A stretch of 64,000 bases of DNA from CAWJJM01 sp963843275 (GTDB lineage Bacteria; Acidobacteriota; Thermoanaerobaculia; Multivoradales; JBCCEF01). Made by a program: the position numbers and the translations under genes. Below the pieces are notes generated by a model. That model was not told where the DNA came from and did not search any database. It saw only the letters and a list, made by a program, of their open reading frames with translations. Of this stretch, positions 19,621 through 30,288 are shown one piece after another (the stretch's first letter is position 1; each line of letters starts with the position of its first letter). The stretch lies in contig CAWJJM010000012.1 in NCBI GenBank assembly GCA_963843275.1, forward strand, positions 1,364,001 through 1,428,000. Direction: 5' to 3'.

Positions 19621-22600
19621 ACCTGCCGAAGCTCGCCGTCGAGCGGCCGGTGACCACCGGCATGGCGCTGATCAGCATCCTGGTGCTCGGCGCCATCGCC
19701 GTGGTCCGCCTGCCGCAGGCCTACCTGCCCGAGATCGACGCCCCCTTCATCGGCATCGACATCCCCTACCCCAACTCCAACCCGACGCAGGTCGAGAAGG
19801 AGATCGCCAAGCCCGTCGAGGAGGTGCTGTCGACGTTGCCGGCGGTCAAGAAGATGTCGTCGTCGTCGACCGCCGACGGGGCCGAGTTCCAGCTCGAGTT
19901 CGACTGGGGCCAGGAGCTCGACGTCGTCCGCATGCAGGTGTCCGAGAAGATGGAGCAGATCGAGCCCGACCTGCCCGAGGGCATCGGCGCGGTGCGGATC
20001 TTCTCCTTCAACACCTCCGACATCCCGGTGATCCAGGGGCGGCTGTCGGCCACCGGCGTCGACCTGTCCGAGAGCTACGACCTGATCGAGAGCCGCATCC
20101 TCAACCGCATCCGCCGGGTGCCGGGCGTGGCGCGGGTCGACCTCGGCGGTGTCGAGCCGAAGGAGATCAACATCGACCTGGTGCTCGACCGGGTCAAGGA
20201 GCACCGGGTCGACGTCGGCCAGCTCATCCAGCGGCTGCGCGGCGCCACCGCCACTCTGGTGCTCGGCGAGGTGCGCGACGGCGCCCTGCGCTACACCGCC
20301 CGCGGCCTCGGCGCCTTCACCAGCGTCGAGGCGCTCGGCGACCTGCCGGTCGACGACCGCGGCCTGCGGCTGGGGGACATCGCGGAGATCACCTACGAGG
20401 AGCCGCCGCTCTCCTACGGGCGCCACCTCGACGGCAGCTACGCGGTGGCGCTGGACGTCTACAAGGAGTCGACCGCCAACACCGTCGACGTGGTGCACGC
20501 GGTGATGGACGTGATCCACGGCGACATCGCCCGCGACCCGCTGCTGAAGGGCGTGACGGTCTTCGTCTGGGAGGACCAGGCGGAGGCGATCACCAACGGC
20601 ATCCAGGGCCTCACCAAGGCCGGCCTGGTGGGCTCGCTGCTGGCGGTGCTGTGCCTCTATTTCTTCCTGCGCCGGCTCGACTCGACGCTGATCGTCTCGA
20701 TGTCGATCCCGTTCTCGATCCTCGCCGCCTGCGCGGTGCTCTACTTCCTGGGAAAGAACCTCAACATCCTGTCGATGATGGGGCTCATCCTCGGCGTCGG
20801 CATGCTCGTCGACAACGCGGTGGTGGTGCTCGAGTCGATCGACCGCAAGCACCGCAGCGTCGCCGACACCCGCAAGGCGGCGCTCGCCGGCGCCCGCGAG
20901 GTGGGCGTGGCGGTGGTCGCCTCCACCACCACCTCGCTGATCGTCTTCCTGCCGCTGATCGTCGGCTCGAAGACCCAGCTCACCACCTGGCTCGGGGAGG
21001 TCGGGATCGCCATCTCGATCGCCTTCGCCTGCTCGCTGCTGTCGTCGCTGACCCTCATCCCGCTCGCCGCCGCCCACCTGCTGCGCGAGAAGCGGACCCG
21101 CCCCAGCCGCGCCCTGGTGTGGCTCGAGGAGCGCTACGTGCGCACCCTCGACTGGACGCTGCGCCACCGCGCGCTCACCGCGGTGGCCCTGGTCGCGGTG
21201 CTGGCCCTCGCCGCCGTGCCCTTCGCGGCCGGCATGATCAAGTCGGCGATCTTCTCGGGCACGGTCAACTCGCGGCTCTATCTCTCCTACGACTTCCAGG
21301 ACTTCACCTACAAGTCGCAGGCCGAGCGCGTCGTGCGCCAGGTCGAGAAGTTCTTCGACGGGCACCGCGACGACTACACGATCGACTCGGTCTACAGCTA
21401 CTTCGGCGAGAACGAGGCCACCACGGTCCTCAACCTGGCCCGCAAGGACTTCAGCGACGACCAGATCCGCGAGCTGCGCGACCGCATCCGCGACGCCCTG
21501 CCCACCCTGCCGGGGACGCGCCTGTACTTCCGCGACGACGCCGAGGGGGGCGGCACCTCCACCTACTTCGCGGTCAAGTTCTACGGCCAGGACAGCCAGG
21601 TGCTCGAGCGGCTGGCCACCGAGGCGGCGCGCCGGCTCGAGACCGTCGCCGGGGTCGAGGACGTCCGCACCGCCGACCGCTCCGGGCAGCGCGAGGTGCG
21701 GGTGACGATCGACCGCGCCAAGGCGCTCAAGGCCGGCCTGTCGCCGCAGGACATCGCCGACGTCTTCTCGTTCACCCTGGGCGGGATGCGCCTGGCGCGC
21801 TTCAACACCGGCGAGCGGGAGGTCGAGACCTGGCTCGCCCTGCGCCTCGAGGACCGCGAGAGCGTCGCCGATCTCGAGCAGCTCCAGGTCGGCGGCGCCG
21901 CCGGCCGGCCGGTGCTGCTGGGCGACATCGCCGACTTCCAGATCGTCCCCAAGCCGCGCGAGATCCGCCGCGAGGACCGCAAGGTCCGCGCCGCCGTCGA
22001 CGCCACCTACGAGGGCGAGGACTGGGAGAAGGCGAAGACCGAGATCGGCGGCCTGATGGACGCCCTCGCCCTGCCGCCGGGCTACAGCTGGGGCTGGAAC
22101 GACCGCATCCTCGAGCAGCAGGGCCAGAACCAGCAGATGGCGGTCAACTTCCTGCTCGCCCTGCTCCTCGTCTACATCGTGATGGCGTCGCTCTTCGAGT
22201 CGCTGGCGCAGCCGTTCGCGATCCTCTTCTCCATCCCCTTCGCCCTGCCCGGCGTCGCCTGGACCCTCGCCCTCACCGGCACCGAGTTCAACCTGATGGC
22301 GCAGATCGGGCTGCTCATCCTGATGGGCATCGTGGTCAACAACGGCATCGTGCTGCTCGACCACATCCACCGGCTGCGCAAGGACGGCATGGACCGCCAC
22401 GCCGCCGTGCTCGCCGCCGGCCGCGACCGCCTGCGCCCGATCCTGATGACCGCCTCGACCACCATCATCGGCCTGGTGCCGCTGGCCATCCGCGGCGCCG
22501 CGGTGGGCGACGTCTTCTACTACCCGCTGGCGCGCACCGTGATGGGCGGCCTGCTCTCCTCCGCCCTGCTCACCCCGATCCTGCTCCCCTCGATCAGCCT

Positions 22601-22706
22601 CGCCTTCGAGGCCGTGGCCGGTTGGATGCGCCGCCTGTGGCGGGCGTCGGCGCCGCGCGCGGCGGAGCCGGCGGCCGGCGCGCCCGCCCCCGAGCCCACG
22701 ACCTGA
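19617..22706 (+). CDS. RND multidrug-type efflux permease 2
   Basis: 1,029 residues; GTG at 19617 overlaps the stop of permease 1 by four bases, so the two are co-translated. It is clearly homologous but not a recent duplicate: the N-terminus reads VERPVTTGMALISILV and LPEIDAPFIGIDIPYP, and the relay helix is GMLVDNAVVVLES (near residue 394). The C-terminal half has GIVVNNGIVLLDHIHRLR. Two unlike permeases behind one adaptor resemble the MdtB/MdtC arrangement, where the pump is a heterotrimer; that is an inference from gene order. It ends with a short Pro/Ala-rich tail. Confidence 0.93.
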   Translation: MNLPKLAVERPVTTGMALISILVLGAIAVVRLPQAYLPEIDAPFIGIDIPYPNSNPTQVEKEIAKPVEEVLSTLPAVKKMSSSSTADGAEFQLEFDWGQELDVVRMQVSEKMEQIEPDLPEGIGAVRIFSFNTSDIPVIQGRLSATGVDLSESYDLIESRILNRIRRVPGVARVDLGGVEPKEINIDLVLDRVKEHRVDVGQLIQRLRGATATLVLGEVRDGALRYTARGLGAFTSVEALGDLPVDDRGLRLGDIAEITYEEPPLSYGRHLDGSYAVALDVYKESTANTVDVVHAVMDVIHGDIARDPLLKGVTVFVWEDQAEAITNGIQGLTKAGLVGSLLAVLCLYFFLRRLDSTLIVSMSIPFSILAACAVLYFLGKNLNILSMMGLILGVGMLVDNAVVVLESIDRKHRSVADTRKAALAGAREVGVAVVASTTTSLIVFLPLIVGSKTQLTTWLGEVGIAISIAFACSLLSSLTLIPLAAAHLLREKRTRPSRALVWLEERYVRTLDWTLRHRALTAVALVAVLALAAVPFAAGMIKSAIFSGTVNSRLYLSYDFQDFTYKSQAERVVRQVEKFFDGHRDDYTIDSVYSYFGENEATTVLNLARKDFSDDQIRELRDRIRDALPTLPGTRLYFRDDAEGGGTSTYFAVKFYGQDSQVLERLATEAARRLETVAGVEDVRTADRSGQREVRVTIDRAKALKAGLSPQDIADVFSFTLGGMRLARFNTGEREVETWLALRLEDRESVADLEQLQVGGAAGRPVLLGDIADFQIVPKPREIRREDRKVRAAVDATYEGEDWEKAKTEIGGLMDALALPPGYSWGWNDRILEQQGQNQQMAVNFLLALLLVYIVMASLFESLAQPFAILFSIPFALPGVAWTLALTGTEFNLMAQIGLLILMGIVVNNGIVLLDHIHRLRKDGMDRHAAVLAAGRDRLRPILMTASTTIIGLVPLAIRGAAVGDVFYYPLARTVMGGLLSSALLTPILLPSISLAFEAVAGWMRRLWRASAPRAAEPAAGAPAPEPTT

Positions 22707-22747
22707 GAGACGGCGCCCGGCGGCGCCTGCGGTCCGCCGGGCGGCGG

Positions 22748-22753
22748 TAGCAT
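22748..22753 (+). promoter_or_regulatory. -10 hexamer TAGCAT before the AddB-like gene
   Basis: TAGCAT is nine bases from the ATG at 22763, with no ribosome site between. This predicts a leaderless or nearly leaderless message for the AddB-AddA operon. Confidence 0.5.
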
Positions 22754-22762
22754 GGGCGGGCG

Positions 22763-25700
22763 ATGGAGACCCCCGCCCCCACCCCCGACCGCCGCGCCCC
22801 GGGGGTGCTCGTCGCCAGCGGCGCCCGCGCCGCCGAGGACGCCCTCCTCGGGCAGCTCGAGGCCGCCCTGGGGGGGACGCCGACCGCCCGCCTCGACCGC
22901 CCCCTGCGGGTGGTGGTCCCCTCGATCAGCCTGCGGCACCACCTCGCCGCCGAGATCGTCCGCCGCCGCGGCCGCGCCGCCGTCGGCCTGCGCGTCCAGA
23001 CGCTGCAGGCGGTGGCCCACGAGATCCTCGAGCGCAGCGGCGAGGCGGCGCGGCCGGGGGGTGACGTCGTCTTCGAGCTGCTGGCGCGGCGCGCCGCCCG
23101 CGACCAGCCGGCGGTGGCCCGGCGGCTCGACTCCCTCGTCGACGGCTACGCGCCGGTGGCGGCCAGCGTCCGCGACCTGCTCGACGCCGGGTTCGAGCCG
23201 GTCCACGCCGACGCTGCGGAAGAGGCGCTCGCGGCGTTGCGGGCGCACCGCCCCCCGCGCGCGACCGGCGACGAGGTGGCGCTCGGCACCGCCCTGGTGC
23301 GGGTGGCGGAACGGGTGGTCGCCGAGATCGAGGATCTCGGCGTCGACCGGCGCTCCGACCTGCTGCGCCGTGCCACCGCCCGGCTCGCCCTCGACCCGCA
23401 GCGGGCGCTGCCCACCCGGGCGCTGTGGATCCACGGCTTCGCCGACGCCACCGGCGTCGCCACCGATCTCCTCGAGGCCCTGCTGCGCCAGCTGCCGGCG
23501 CGCCTGGTCCTCGACGTGCCGCCCGACCCGGCGCCGCCGCCGGCCGGCGCCGCGGCCGGGCAGGAGGAGGCCTTCTCGGCCCGCTTCCGCGAGCGGCTGG
23601 CCGGATCGGTGGGCGAGGCCGCCGCGGCGACCCCGGCACCGCCGCCGGCCCGGGTGGAGTGCTTCACCGCCGTGGGCTCGGACGGCGAAGCCCGCGAGGT
23701 GGCCCTGCGGGTGCGGACGCTGCTCGACGCCGGGGCGCGGCCGGAGGGGATCGGCATCGTGGCGCGCGACCCCGAGCCCCACCGCCTGCCGCTGCGCCGC
23801 CACCTGCGGGCGCTGGGCGTGCCCTTCTCCGCCCTCGGCGCGCGCGGCTCGCTGACCGCGGCCGGGCGCCGCGCCCACGCGCTGCTCGCCCTGCTGCAGC
23901 GCCGCGCCGAGCTGCCCTGCGACCGCTGGCTGGACGCCGTCGGCTCGCTCCGCGCCGGCTCCGGCCGGCGCCGCCGCGGCCCCTTCGTCGACCTGCGGCT
24001 GGCCTTCTCCACCCTGGGGATCGGGCGCCTCGGGCAGGCCGCCGCGCTCGACGTCGAGGCGGTCCTGCGCGGCCGCGGCGCCCTGCCGCTGCCGGTCCTC
24101 CGCGGCCTGCGTGCGGCGCCGTCGGAGCCGACGGCGGACGACGACCCCGAGGCCGACTCGTCGAGCCGCCCGGCCCGCCGCTGGGTCGACGGCGGCGACC
24201 TGGCGGCGGCCGTCGGCGCCGCCGGGCGCCTGGTCTCCCGCCTCGCCGGCTGGCCCGCCACCGCGCCGCCGGGCGACCACCTCGGGCGCCTGCGGTCGCT
24301 GCTCACCGGGGACCTCGGCTGGCGCCGCGCCGACCCGCACGCCGAGCCCCTGTTCTCCGTCCTCGAGGAGCTCGACGCCGAGCTTCCCCCGCCTGCTCCT
24401 CGGCTTCGACGAGCTGCGCCTGCTCCTCTCCCGCGCCCTCACCGACGCCGGCCGCGACCCGCTGGGCGGGCGCGGCGGCGGGGTCCAGGTCCTCGGCGTG
24501 GTCGAGGCGCGCGGCCGCACCTTCGACCACCTCTTCCTGATCGGCGCGGCGCGCGGTGTCTTCCCGCGGGCGGTGCGGACCGACCCGCTGCTGCCGGACG
24601 ATCTGCGCGCGGCCCTGGCGCCGGTGCTCCCCGACCTGCCGCGCAAGGCCGGCGGCTTCGACGAGGAGCGCCACCTCTTCGCCGAGCTGCTGTCGGCGAG
24701 CCCGCGGGTGGTCGTCTCGTGGCAGAGCCGCGACGACGAAGGCCGACCGCTGGCCACCTCCCCTCTCGTCGAGCGGCTGGCCGCCGGCCCGGCGCCGGCC
24801 GCCCCGTCGCCGCTCGCCCGGGACGGTGCGCTCCGCGGTCCCCGGCCCGCCCGCGAGGCGGCCGTCGTCGCCGCCCTCGGCGGCGCCGCGCGCGCCGAGC
24901 TGGTCGCGCCGCTGGCGGTGGCCCTGGCGGCGGGCCGCGCGGAGATCTCCCCCACTCTGGACCTCGATGCCGGCGCCCTCGCCAGCGTCCGCGTCCGCGT
25001 CCTCGACGAGCTCGACCCCGACCTGCGCGACGCCCCGGGCCGCGCCACCGCCTCCGGGCTGGGCCCCTTCTTCGGCTTCGTGGGGCCGCGCGGCGGCGCC
25101 CACGACCCGCGCCCGCGCGACCTCTGGGTCACCCAGGCGGAGCGGCTCGCCGGCTGCCCCTGGCAGCTCTTCCTCGAGCGCCTGCTGCGGATCGAGCCCA
25201 CGCCCGACCCGCTGGAGGCCCTGCCCGGGACCGACGCGCTGCTGCTCGGCAACGTGGTGCACGCGGTGCTCGAGGAGATGGTGACGGCCGCCGGCGGCGG
25301 GCCGCGGCCGCTCGCCGAGTGCGCCGCCGCCCCGTCGCTGCCGGTCCCCTTCTTCTCCCCCACCGAGCTCGCCGAGCGGGTGCGGCGGGTGGCCGGCGAG
25401 GTGCTCGCCGACGAGGGCATCCCGCTGCCCGGGCTGGCCGCCGCCCTGGCGCAGCAGGCGCTGCCGCTGGTCGAGGCCGCCCGCCGGCTCGACTGGCCCG
25501 CCGACGGCCCGCTCGACGTGCTCGCCGCCGAGGCGGAGGGCGCGGTGGCGGTCGCCGCCGCGGGCGACCTGCCGGCCCGCCGGGTGGGCTTCAAGGCCGA
25601 CCGCGTCGACCGGGCCGGCGGCGCGCTGCGCCTGACCGACTACAAGACCGGCCGGCCGCTGTCGGACGCCAAGGCCGCCGCCACCCGCCACCAGCACCAC

Positions 25701-26129
25701 CTCGCCGCGGTGCGCACCGGCCGCAACCTCCAGGCGGTCGCCTACCAGCTCGCCGCCGCGGCCTGCGGCGACGCCGCGGCCTCGGGGCGCTACCTCTACC
25801 TGCGCCCCGAGGTCGGCGATCCCGAGCTGGCGGCGGGCCCCGACGACGCCGACCTCCGCGCCGCCTTCGCCGCCACCGTCGGCGCCGTCTACCGCGCCTG
25901 GGACGGCGGCGCCTTCTTCCCCCGGGTGGTCGATCCGGCCGGTGAGAGGGAGCCGTCCCGCTGCAACTGGTGCAAGGTGGCCGAGGCCTGCCTGCGCGGC
26001 GACTCCGGGGCCCGGCGACGCCTGCACCGCTTCGCCGCCGAGACCGCCCGCGAGGACCTGCCCGGCGACGCCGAGCGGGCGCTGGTCGAGGTCTGGTGGC
26101 TCGCCGACCCGAAGGAGACCTCGCGGTGA
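22763..26129 (+). CDS. addB: AddB-like nuclease subunit with iron-sulfur PD-(D/E)XK domain (one frameshift)
   Basis: About 1,122 residues. It looks like the inactivated-helicase/nuclease partner of a double-strand-break resection complex. The N-terminal half has the degenerate helicase pattern of AddB (VVVPSISLRHHLAAE, LWIHGFADATG). The C-terminal nuclease shows GNVVHAVLEEM, then VGFKADRVDR and LTDYKTGRPL (D-x(n)-Y-K). Four cysteines fit the AddB Fe-S staple: one before the nuclease (AGCPWQLF) and CNWCKVAEAC after it. A frameshift at about 24388 lies in a run of five C; removing one gives AELPRLLLGFDELRLLL. The stop overlaps the start of the AddA-like gene by GTGA. The addB-addA gene order is the normal one. 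Confidence 0.85.
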
Positions 26130-29100
26130 GCGCCGGCGCGGCGAACGCCGCCCTCGCCGCCGACCGCGCGGCGCGCCGCCTGGCGCAGCGCGATTTCGTG
26201 CGCCCGGTGGTGCTCGAGGCCGGCGCCGGGACCGGCAAGACCACCACCCTGGTGGCCCGCGTGCTGGCCTGGGCGCTGGGCCCCGGCTGGGAGCGGGCCG
26301 CGCTCGCCGAGGCCGCCGCCCGCCGCGACGCCGGCCGCCCCGGTGCGCCGTCGCAGGCCTCCGTCGCCGCCCGGGTGCTGGGCGGCGTGGTGGCGATCAC
26401 CTTCACCGAGGCCGCGGCCGCGCAGATGGCCAAGAGCGTCGCCGTCAAGCTGCGCGAGCTGGCGCCCGAAGGCGCCGACCTTCCCCCGTGGATGGAGGCG
26501 GCGCTCCCCCCCGACGCCGAGCGCGCCGGCCGCGCCGCCGCCCTGCTCGGCGCCCTCGACCACCTGGTGGTGCGGACGATCCACGCCTTCTGCCGCGGCC
26601 TGCTCGCCGACCACGCGCTGGCGGCGGGGCTGCACCCCGAGCTCACCGTCGACGCCGACGGCTCGCTGCTCGAGGAGCTGGCGCGGGAGACCGTCGAGGG
26701 CTCGCTGCAGGCCGCCTACGGCGCCGCGGCCGCCGCCGACCCCTACCTGCGCCTCGCCGCCCGCGGCTTCGGCCCGCAGGAGCTGGTCGGCGCCCTGGTC
26801 GCCCTGGTGTCGCGCGGCGCGCAGGCCGACACCCTCGACGCCGACCCGCTGGCACCCGCCGCCGAGGCCGCCTTCCGCGCGCGACTGGCCGCCGCCTGCG
26901 GCGGACTGCGCGACCTGGTGGCGCCGCGGCGGGCGGAGCTGCGCCGTGCCCCCAAGAGCCTGCGGGCCCTCGACACGCTCGAGGAGCTGGCGGCCGCCGC
27001 CGAGGACGGCGGACCGCTCGCCGAGCTGGTGGCCCGGGCGGGCGGCGAGGCGGCGCAGAGCCTCCTCTCCAAGGCCGGCGAGTGGGCTCGAGGCGAGCTC
27101 AAGAGCAAGACCGAGCGCACCGCCTTCGCCGCGGTGACCGACGAGCTCGCCGAGCGGGCGACGGCCGCCCACACCATCCTCCACCACGCCGCCCGTCTCG
27201 ACCTCGAGCTGCTCGACCTCGGCCGCCGGGCGCTGGCGCCGCTGCTGGCCCGCCTGCGCGCCGAGCTGCGCGCGCGCGGCGTGGTCACCTTCGAGGACCT
27301 GCTCATCGAGGCGGCGCGCCTGCTCGCCGAGCACCCCGGCGTCACCGCCCGGCTGCGCGCCGGCATCGACCAGCTCCTCGTCGACGAGTTCCAGGACACC
27401 GACCGGCTGCAGTGCGAGATCGTGCGCCGGCTGGCGCTCGAGGGACCCGAGGAGGAGCGTCCGGGCCTCTTCCTGGTCGGCGATCCCAAGCAGTCGATCT
27501 ACGGCTGGCGCAGCGCCGACCTCGCCGCCTACGACGACTTCGTGGAGCGGGCCGTCGCCGCCGGCGCGCAGCGGCTGCCCCTGGTCGAGAACTTCCGCTC
27601 CGTGCCGGCCATCCTCGCCGAGGTCGAGCGCGCCATCGCCCCGGTGATGCGGGCCGAGCGGGGGGTGCAGCCTCCCTTCGAGGGGCTGGTGGCCTGCCCG
27701 GGGAACGCCGCGGCGACCGGCTTCGTGGGCGGCGGCGACGGCCCGCCCCGGGAGCCGGTCGAGCACTGGGTCTCCTGGCGGCCCCCCGACGGCGCCGCCA
27801 CCAAGGCGGAGGCGGCGACGATCGTCGAGGCGGAGGCGATCGCCGCCGACGTCCGCGACCTGCACGACCGCGCCGGCGTCGGCTGGGGTGAGTGCGCCCT
27901 GCTGCTGCGCTCCACCACCTCGCTCGACACCTTCCTCGAGGCGTTCCGGCGCGCCGACGTGCCCTTCGCGGTGGCCCACGACAAGCAGTACTACCGCCGT
28001 CGGGAGGTGATCGAGGCCGCCGCGCTGGTGCGCGCGGTGCTCGACCCCGGCGACCATCTCGCCCTGCTGACGCTCCTGCGGTCGCCGCTGGTCGGAGTGC
28101 CCGACGCCGCGCTGGTGCCCTTGTGGTCGCACAGCCTCCCCGCCCTGGTCACCGAGCTGTCCGCGCCGCGACCGGAGCGGCTCGAGCGCATCGCGGAGGC
28201 GGTGGCGGCCGCCGCTGCCGAGGTGCCCGCCGCGATCCCCGGGATCGAACGGCTGCGCGGTTGGGAGATGTCGCTGCTCGCCGCCCTCGAGCACCTCGCC
28301 CACGCCCGCGCCGCCCTGCGCCAGCAGCCGGCGGACGTCTTCGTCGAGCGGCTGCGCGCGCTGTTCCTCGCCGAGCCGCTCGAGGCGGCGCGCTACCTGG
28401 GCCGCTACCGCCTCGCCAACCTGGAGCGCTTCTACCGCCGCCTGGCCGACGGGCTCGAGGAGGGCGGCGACCTCGCGCAGCTCCTCCGCGGGCTGCGGCG
28501 CGCCGTCGCCGAGGCGCTCGAGGCTCCCGAAGGCCAGCCCGGCGAGGGCGCCGACGACGCGGTCCAGGTGATGACCATCCACCAGGCCAAGGGCCTCGAC
28601 TTCGGCCACGTCTACCTGCCCCAGCTCCACCGCGAGGGAGGCGGCGACCGCGGTCCGCGGACCGAGCTGGCGCACGCCGCCGGCGGCCCCGAGCTGCGCC
28701 TCTTCGGCGCCCCAACCCTGGGCTTCGACCGCGTCGAGGCCGAGGCGCAGCGGCGCGAGGCCGCCGAGCGGGTGCGGCTGCTCTACGTCGCGATGACCCG
28801 CCCCGAGGTCCGGCTGGTGCTGGCCGGCGCCTGGCCCCGCGACCCCGCCGCGGTGCCGGCCGACCGCGCCCGCACCCACCTGGACCTGTTGGCCTCGCGC
28901 CCCGACCTGCCGCAGCCGCCGCCGGCGGGACGCTGGGACGCGGCGCTGGCCGCGGACGACGGCTCGGGCACCCACTTCCGCGACCCGGCCGGGGTGCTGT
29001 GGCGCTTCCCCGCCCTCGAGCGCTGGCCGCGTCCGCCGGCGGCCGCGGCGGCGAAGACCTACGACGGGGCGGCGGCACGCACCGCCGCGGACGCCGCGGA

Positions 29101-30232
29101 GCTCGCCGAGCGACGCGAACGGGCGCGGCGCCGCATGTCCCGTCCCACCGCCGCCACGGCGTCCGAGGAGGCCCACCACCGCCTGCGCGAGGAGGCCGGC
29201 GGCGACGACGCCGCGGCCGCCCCGCGGGCGCGCCAGGTCGCGCTCGCCGCCGGCACGGCGCTGCACCGCGCGCTCGAGGAGCTCGACCCCGACGCCCCGC
29301 CGGCCGCCGAGATCGCCCGCCTGCGCCGGGCGCTCCCCGGCTGGGCGGCCGAGGCGGCCGGCGCCGGCGCCGCGGAGGAGGCGGCGGCCGCGGCCCACGC
29401 GCTCCTCGACCGGCTGGCCGAGGGCCGGCTGCTCGAGCGGTTGCGCGCCCTGGCGCCCGGCATCGTGGCGCGCGAGCTGCCGGTGCTCCTGCCCCCCGCC
29501 CCGGCGGCGGAGGACCCGGCCGACCCGGCGTCCGCTCCACCCGTCGGCTTCGTCGCCGGCGCCATCGACCTGCTCTACCGCGACCCGGAGACCGGCGGGC
29601 TGGTGGTCGCCGACTACAAGACCGACGCGGTCGAGGGCGAGGCCGAGCTGGCGGCCCGTGCCGCCGCGTACGCCCCGCAGGGGGCGGTCTACGTGCGCGC
29701 CGTCCGCGAGGCGCTCGAGCTGCCCGCCGACCCGCGCTTCGAGCTCTGGTTCCTGCGCGCCGACCGGGTGGTGACGCCGCCGGAGGACGGCGCCGCCACG
29801 GCACCACCCGCCCCGACGCCGGCGCCGGCGCCCCGCGCCGAGCCCGCACCGACCGCGGTCGGCACCCCCGCGCCGAGCCCCTCGGGGCCGTCCGACCCGC
29901 GGCGGTCCGGATCGCCCGCGCCGACCCCCGCCGATCCGCCCGAGCCGACCGCGGCGGAGCGATCCGCCCCCGCCGCGTCGGAGGCGCACCCCCCGCCCGC
30001 GGCCCACCGGCCCGGGCCCCACCCGTCCGAGCTCTCCGAGCCCACCGAGCCGAGCGCGTCCCACTCCTCCGAGCCCGCTGCGTCCGAGCCGCCGGAGCCG
30101 GCCGCGGCCGAGCCGACCGCGGCGGAAGCACCCGAACCGCCGGCGGCCGAGCCCAGCGGACCGACCGCGGCCGACGCCCCCGGGCCCGCCGACCCCGACC
30201 GCCCCGTGCAGGGCACTCTCTTCGACCTGTGA
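26126..30232 (+). CDS. addA: AddA/UvrD-type helicase-nuclease with a disordered tail ending in a clamp-binding-like motif
   Basis: 1,368 residues from a GTG that overlaps the addB-like stop. SF1A helicase motifs are all visible: EAGAGTGKTTTL (I), VAITFTEAAAAQM (Ia), VRTIHAFCRGLL, LLVDEFQDTDRLQ (II), LVGDPKQSIYGWRSAD (III), VQVMTIHQAKGLDF and LLYVAMTRPE (V, VI). The C-terminal nuclease has GTALHRALEEL, GFVAGAIDLLYR and VVADYKTDAVEG. Together with AddB it would unwind and resect DNA ends for RecA loading. After the nuclease about 150 residues are Pro/Ala/Glu/Ser-rich and surely disordered, ending QGTLFDL. QxxLF is the consensus of beta-clamp-binding peptides; that role is inferred. Confidence 0.9.
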   Translation: MSAGAANAALAADRAARRLAQRDFVRPVVLEAGAGTGKTTTLVARVLAWALGPGWERAALAEAAARRDAGRPGAPSQASVAARVLGGVVAITFTEAAAAQMAKSVAVKLRELAPEGADLPPWMEAALPPDAERAGRAAALLGALDHLVVRTIHAFCRGLLADHALAAGLHPELTVDADGSLLEELARETVEGSLQAAYGAAAAADPYLRLAARGFGPQELVGALVALVSRGAQADTLDADPLAPAAEAAFRARLAAACGGLRDLVAPRRAELRRAPKSLRALDTLEELAAAAEDGGPLAELVARAGGEAAQSLLSKAGEWARGELKSKTERTAFAAVTDELAERATAAHTILHHAARLDLELLDLGRRALAPLLARLRAELRARGVVTFEDLLIEAARLLAEHPGVTARLRAGIDQLLVDEFQDTDRLQCEIVRRLALEGPEEERPGLFLVGDPKQSIYGWRSADLAAYDDFVERAVAAGAQRLPLVENFRSVPAILAEVERAIAPVMRAERGVQPPFEGLVACPGNAAATGFVGGGDGPPREPVEHWVSWRPPDGAATKAEAATIVEAEAIAADVRDLHDRAGVGWGECALLLRSTTSLDTFLEAFRRADVPFAVAHDKQYYRRREVIEAAALVRAVLDPGDHLALLTLLRSPLVGVPDAALVPLWSHSLPALVTELSAPRPERLERIAEAVAAAAAEVPAAIPGIERLRGWEMSLLAALEHLAHARAALRQQPADVFVERLRALFLAEPLEAARYLGRYRLANLERFYRRLADGLEEGGDLAQLLRGLRRAVAEALEAPEGQPGEGADDAVQVMTIHQAKGLDFGHVYLPQLHREGGGDRGPRTELAHAAGGPELRLFGAPTLGFDRVEAEAQRREAAERVRLLYVAMTRPEVRLVLAGAWPRDPAAVPADRARTHLDLLASRPDLPQPPPAGRWDAALAADDGSGTHFRDPAGVLWRFPALERWPRPPAAAAAKTYDGAAARTAADAAELAERRERARRRMSRPTAATASEEAHHRLREEAGGDDAAAAPRARQVALAAGTALHRALEELDPDAPPAAEIARLRRALPGWAAEAAGAGAAEEAAAAAHALLDRLAEGRLLERLRALAPGIVARELPVLLPPAPAAEDPADPASAPPVGFVAGAIDLLYRDPETGGLVVADYKTDAVEGEAELAARAAAYAPQGAVYVRAVREALELPADPRFELWFLRADRVVTPPEDGAATAPPAPTPAPAPRAEPAPTAVGTPAPSPSGPSDPRRSGSPAPTPADPPEPTAAERSAPAASEAHPPPAAHRPGPHPSELSEPTEPSASHSSEPAASEPPEPAAAEPTAAEAPEPPAAEPSGPTAADAPGPADPDRPVQGTLFDL

Positions 30233-30288
30233 GGGGCCCGCGGCGCGGCGGCCGGCCCCGATCCTGCAGCGACGAGCGGTGGATCCCC

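Noticed and set aside
19068..22400. A 1,110-residue minus-strand open frame under RND permease 2
   Set aside because: Val/Asp/Leu/His repeats with no motif; mirror of the permease codons.
22763..30232. AddB/AddA-like pair as a new anti-phage system
   Set aside because: Motifs and gene order match housekeeping AddAB recombination nucleases; no defence genes are adjacent.
27892..30288. Upstream extension of the MscS gene into an open frame from 27892
   Set aside because: That part is a shadow of the AddA-like gene; ATG 30289 begins a good signal peptide.
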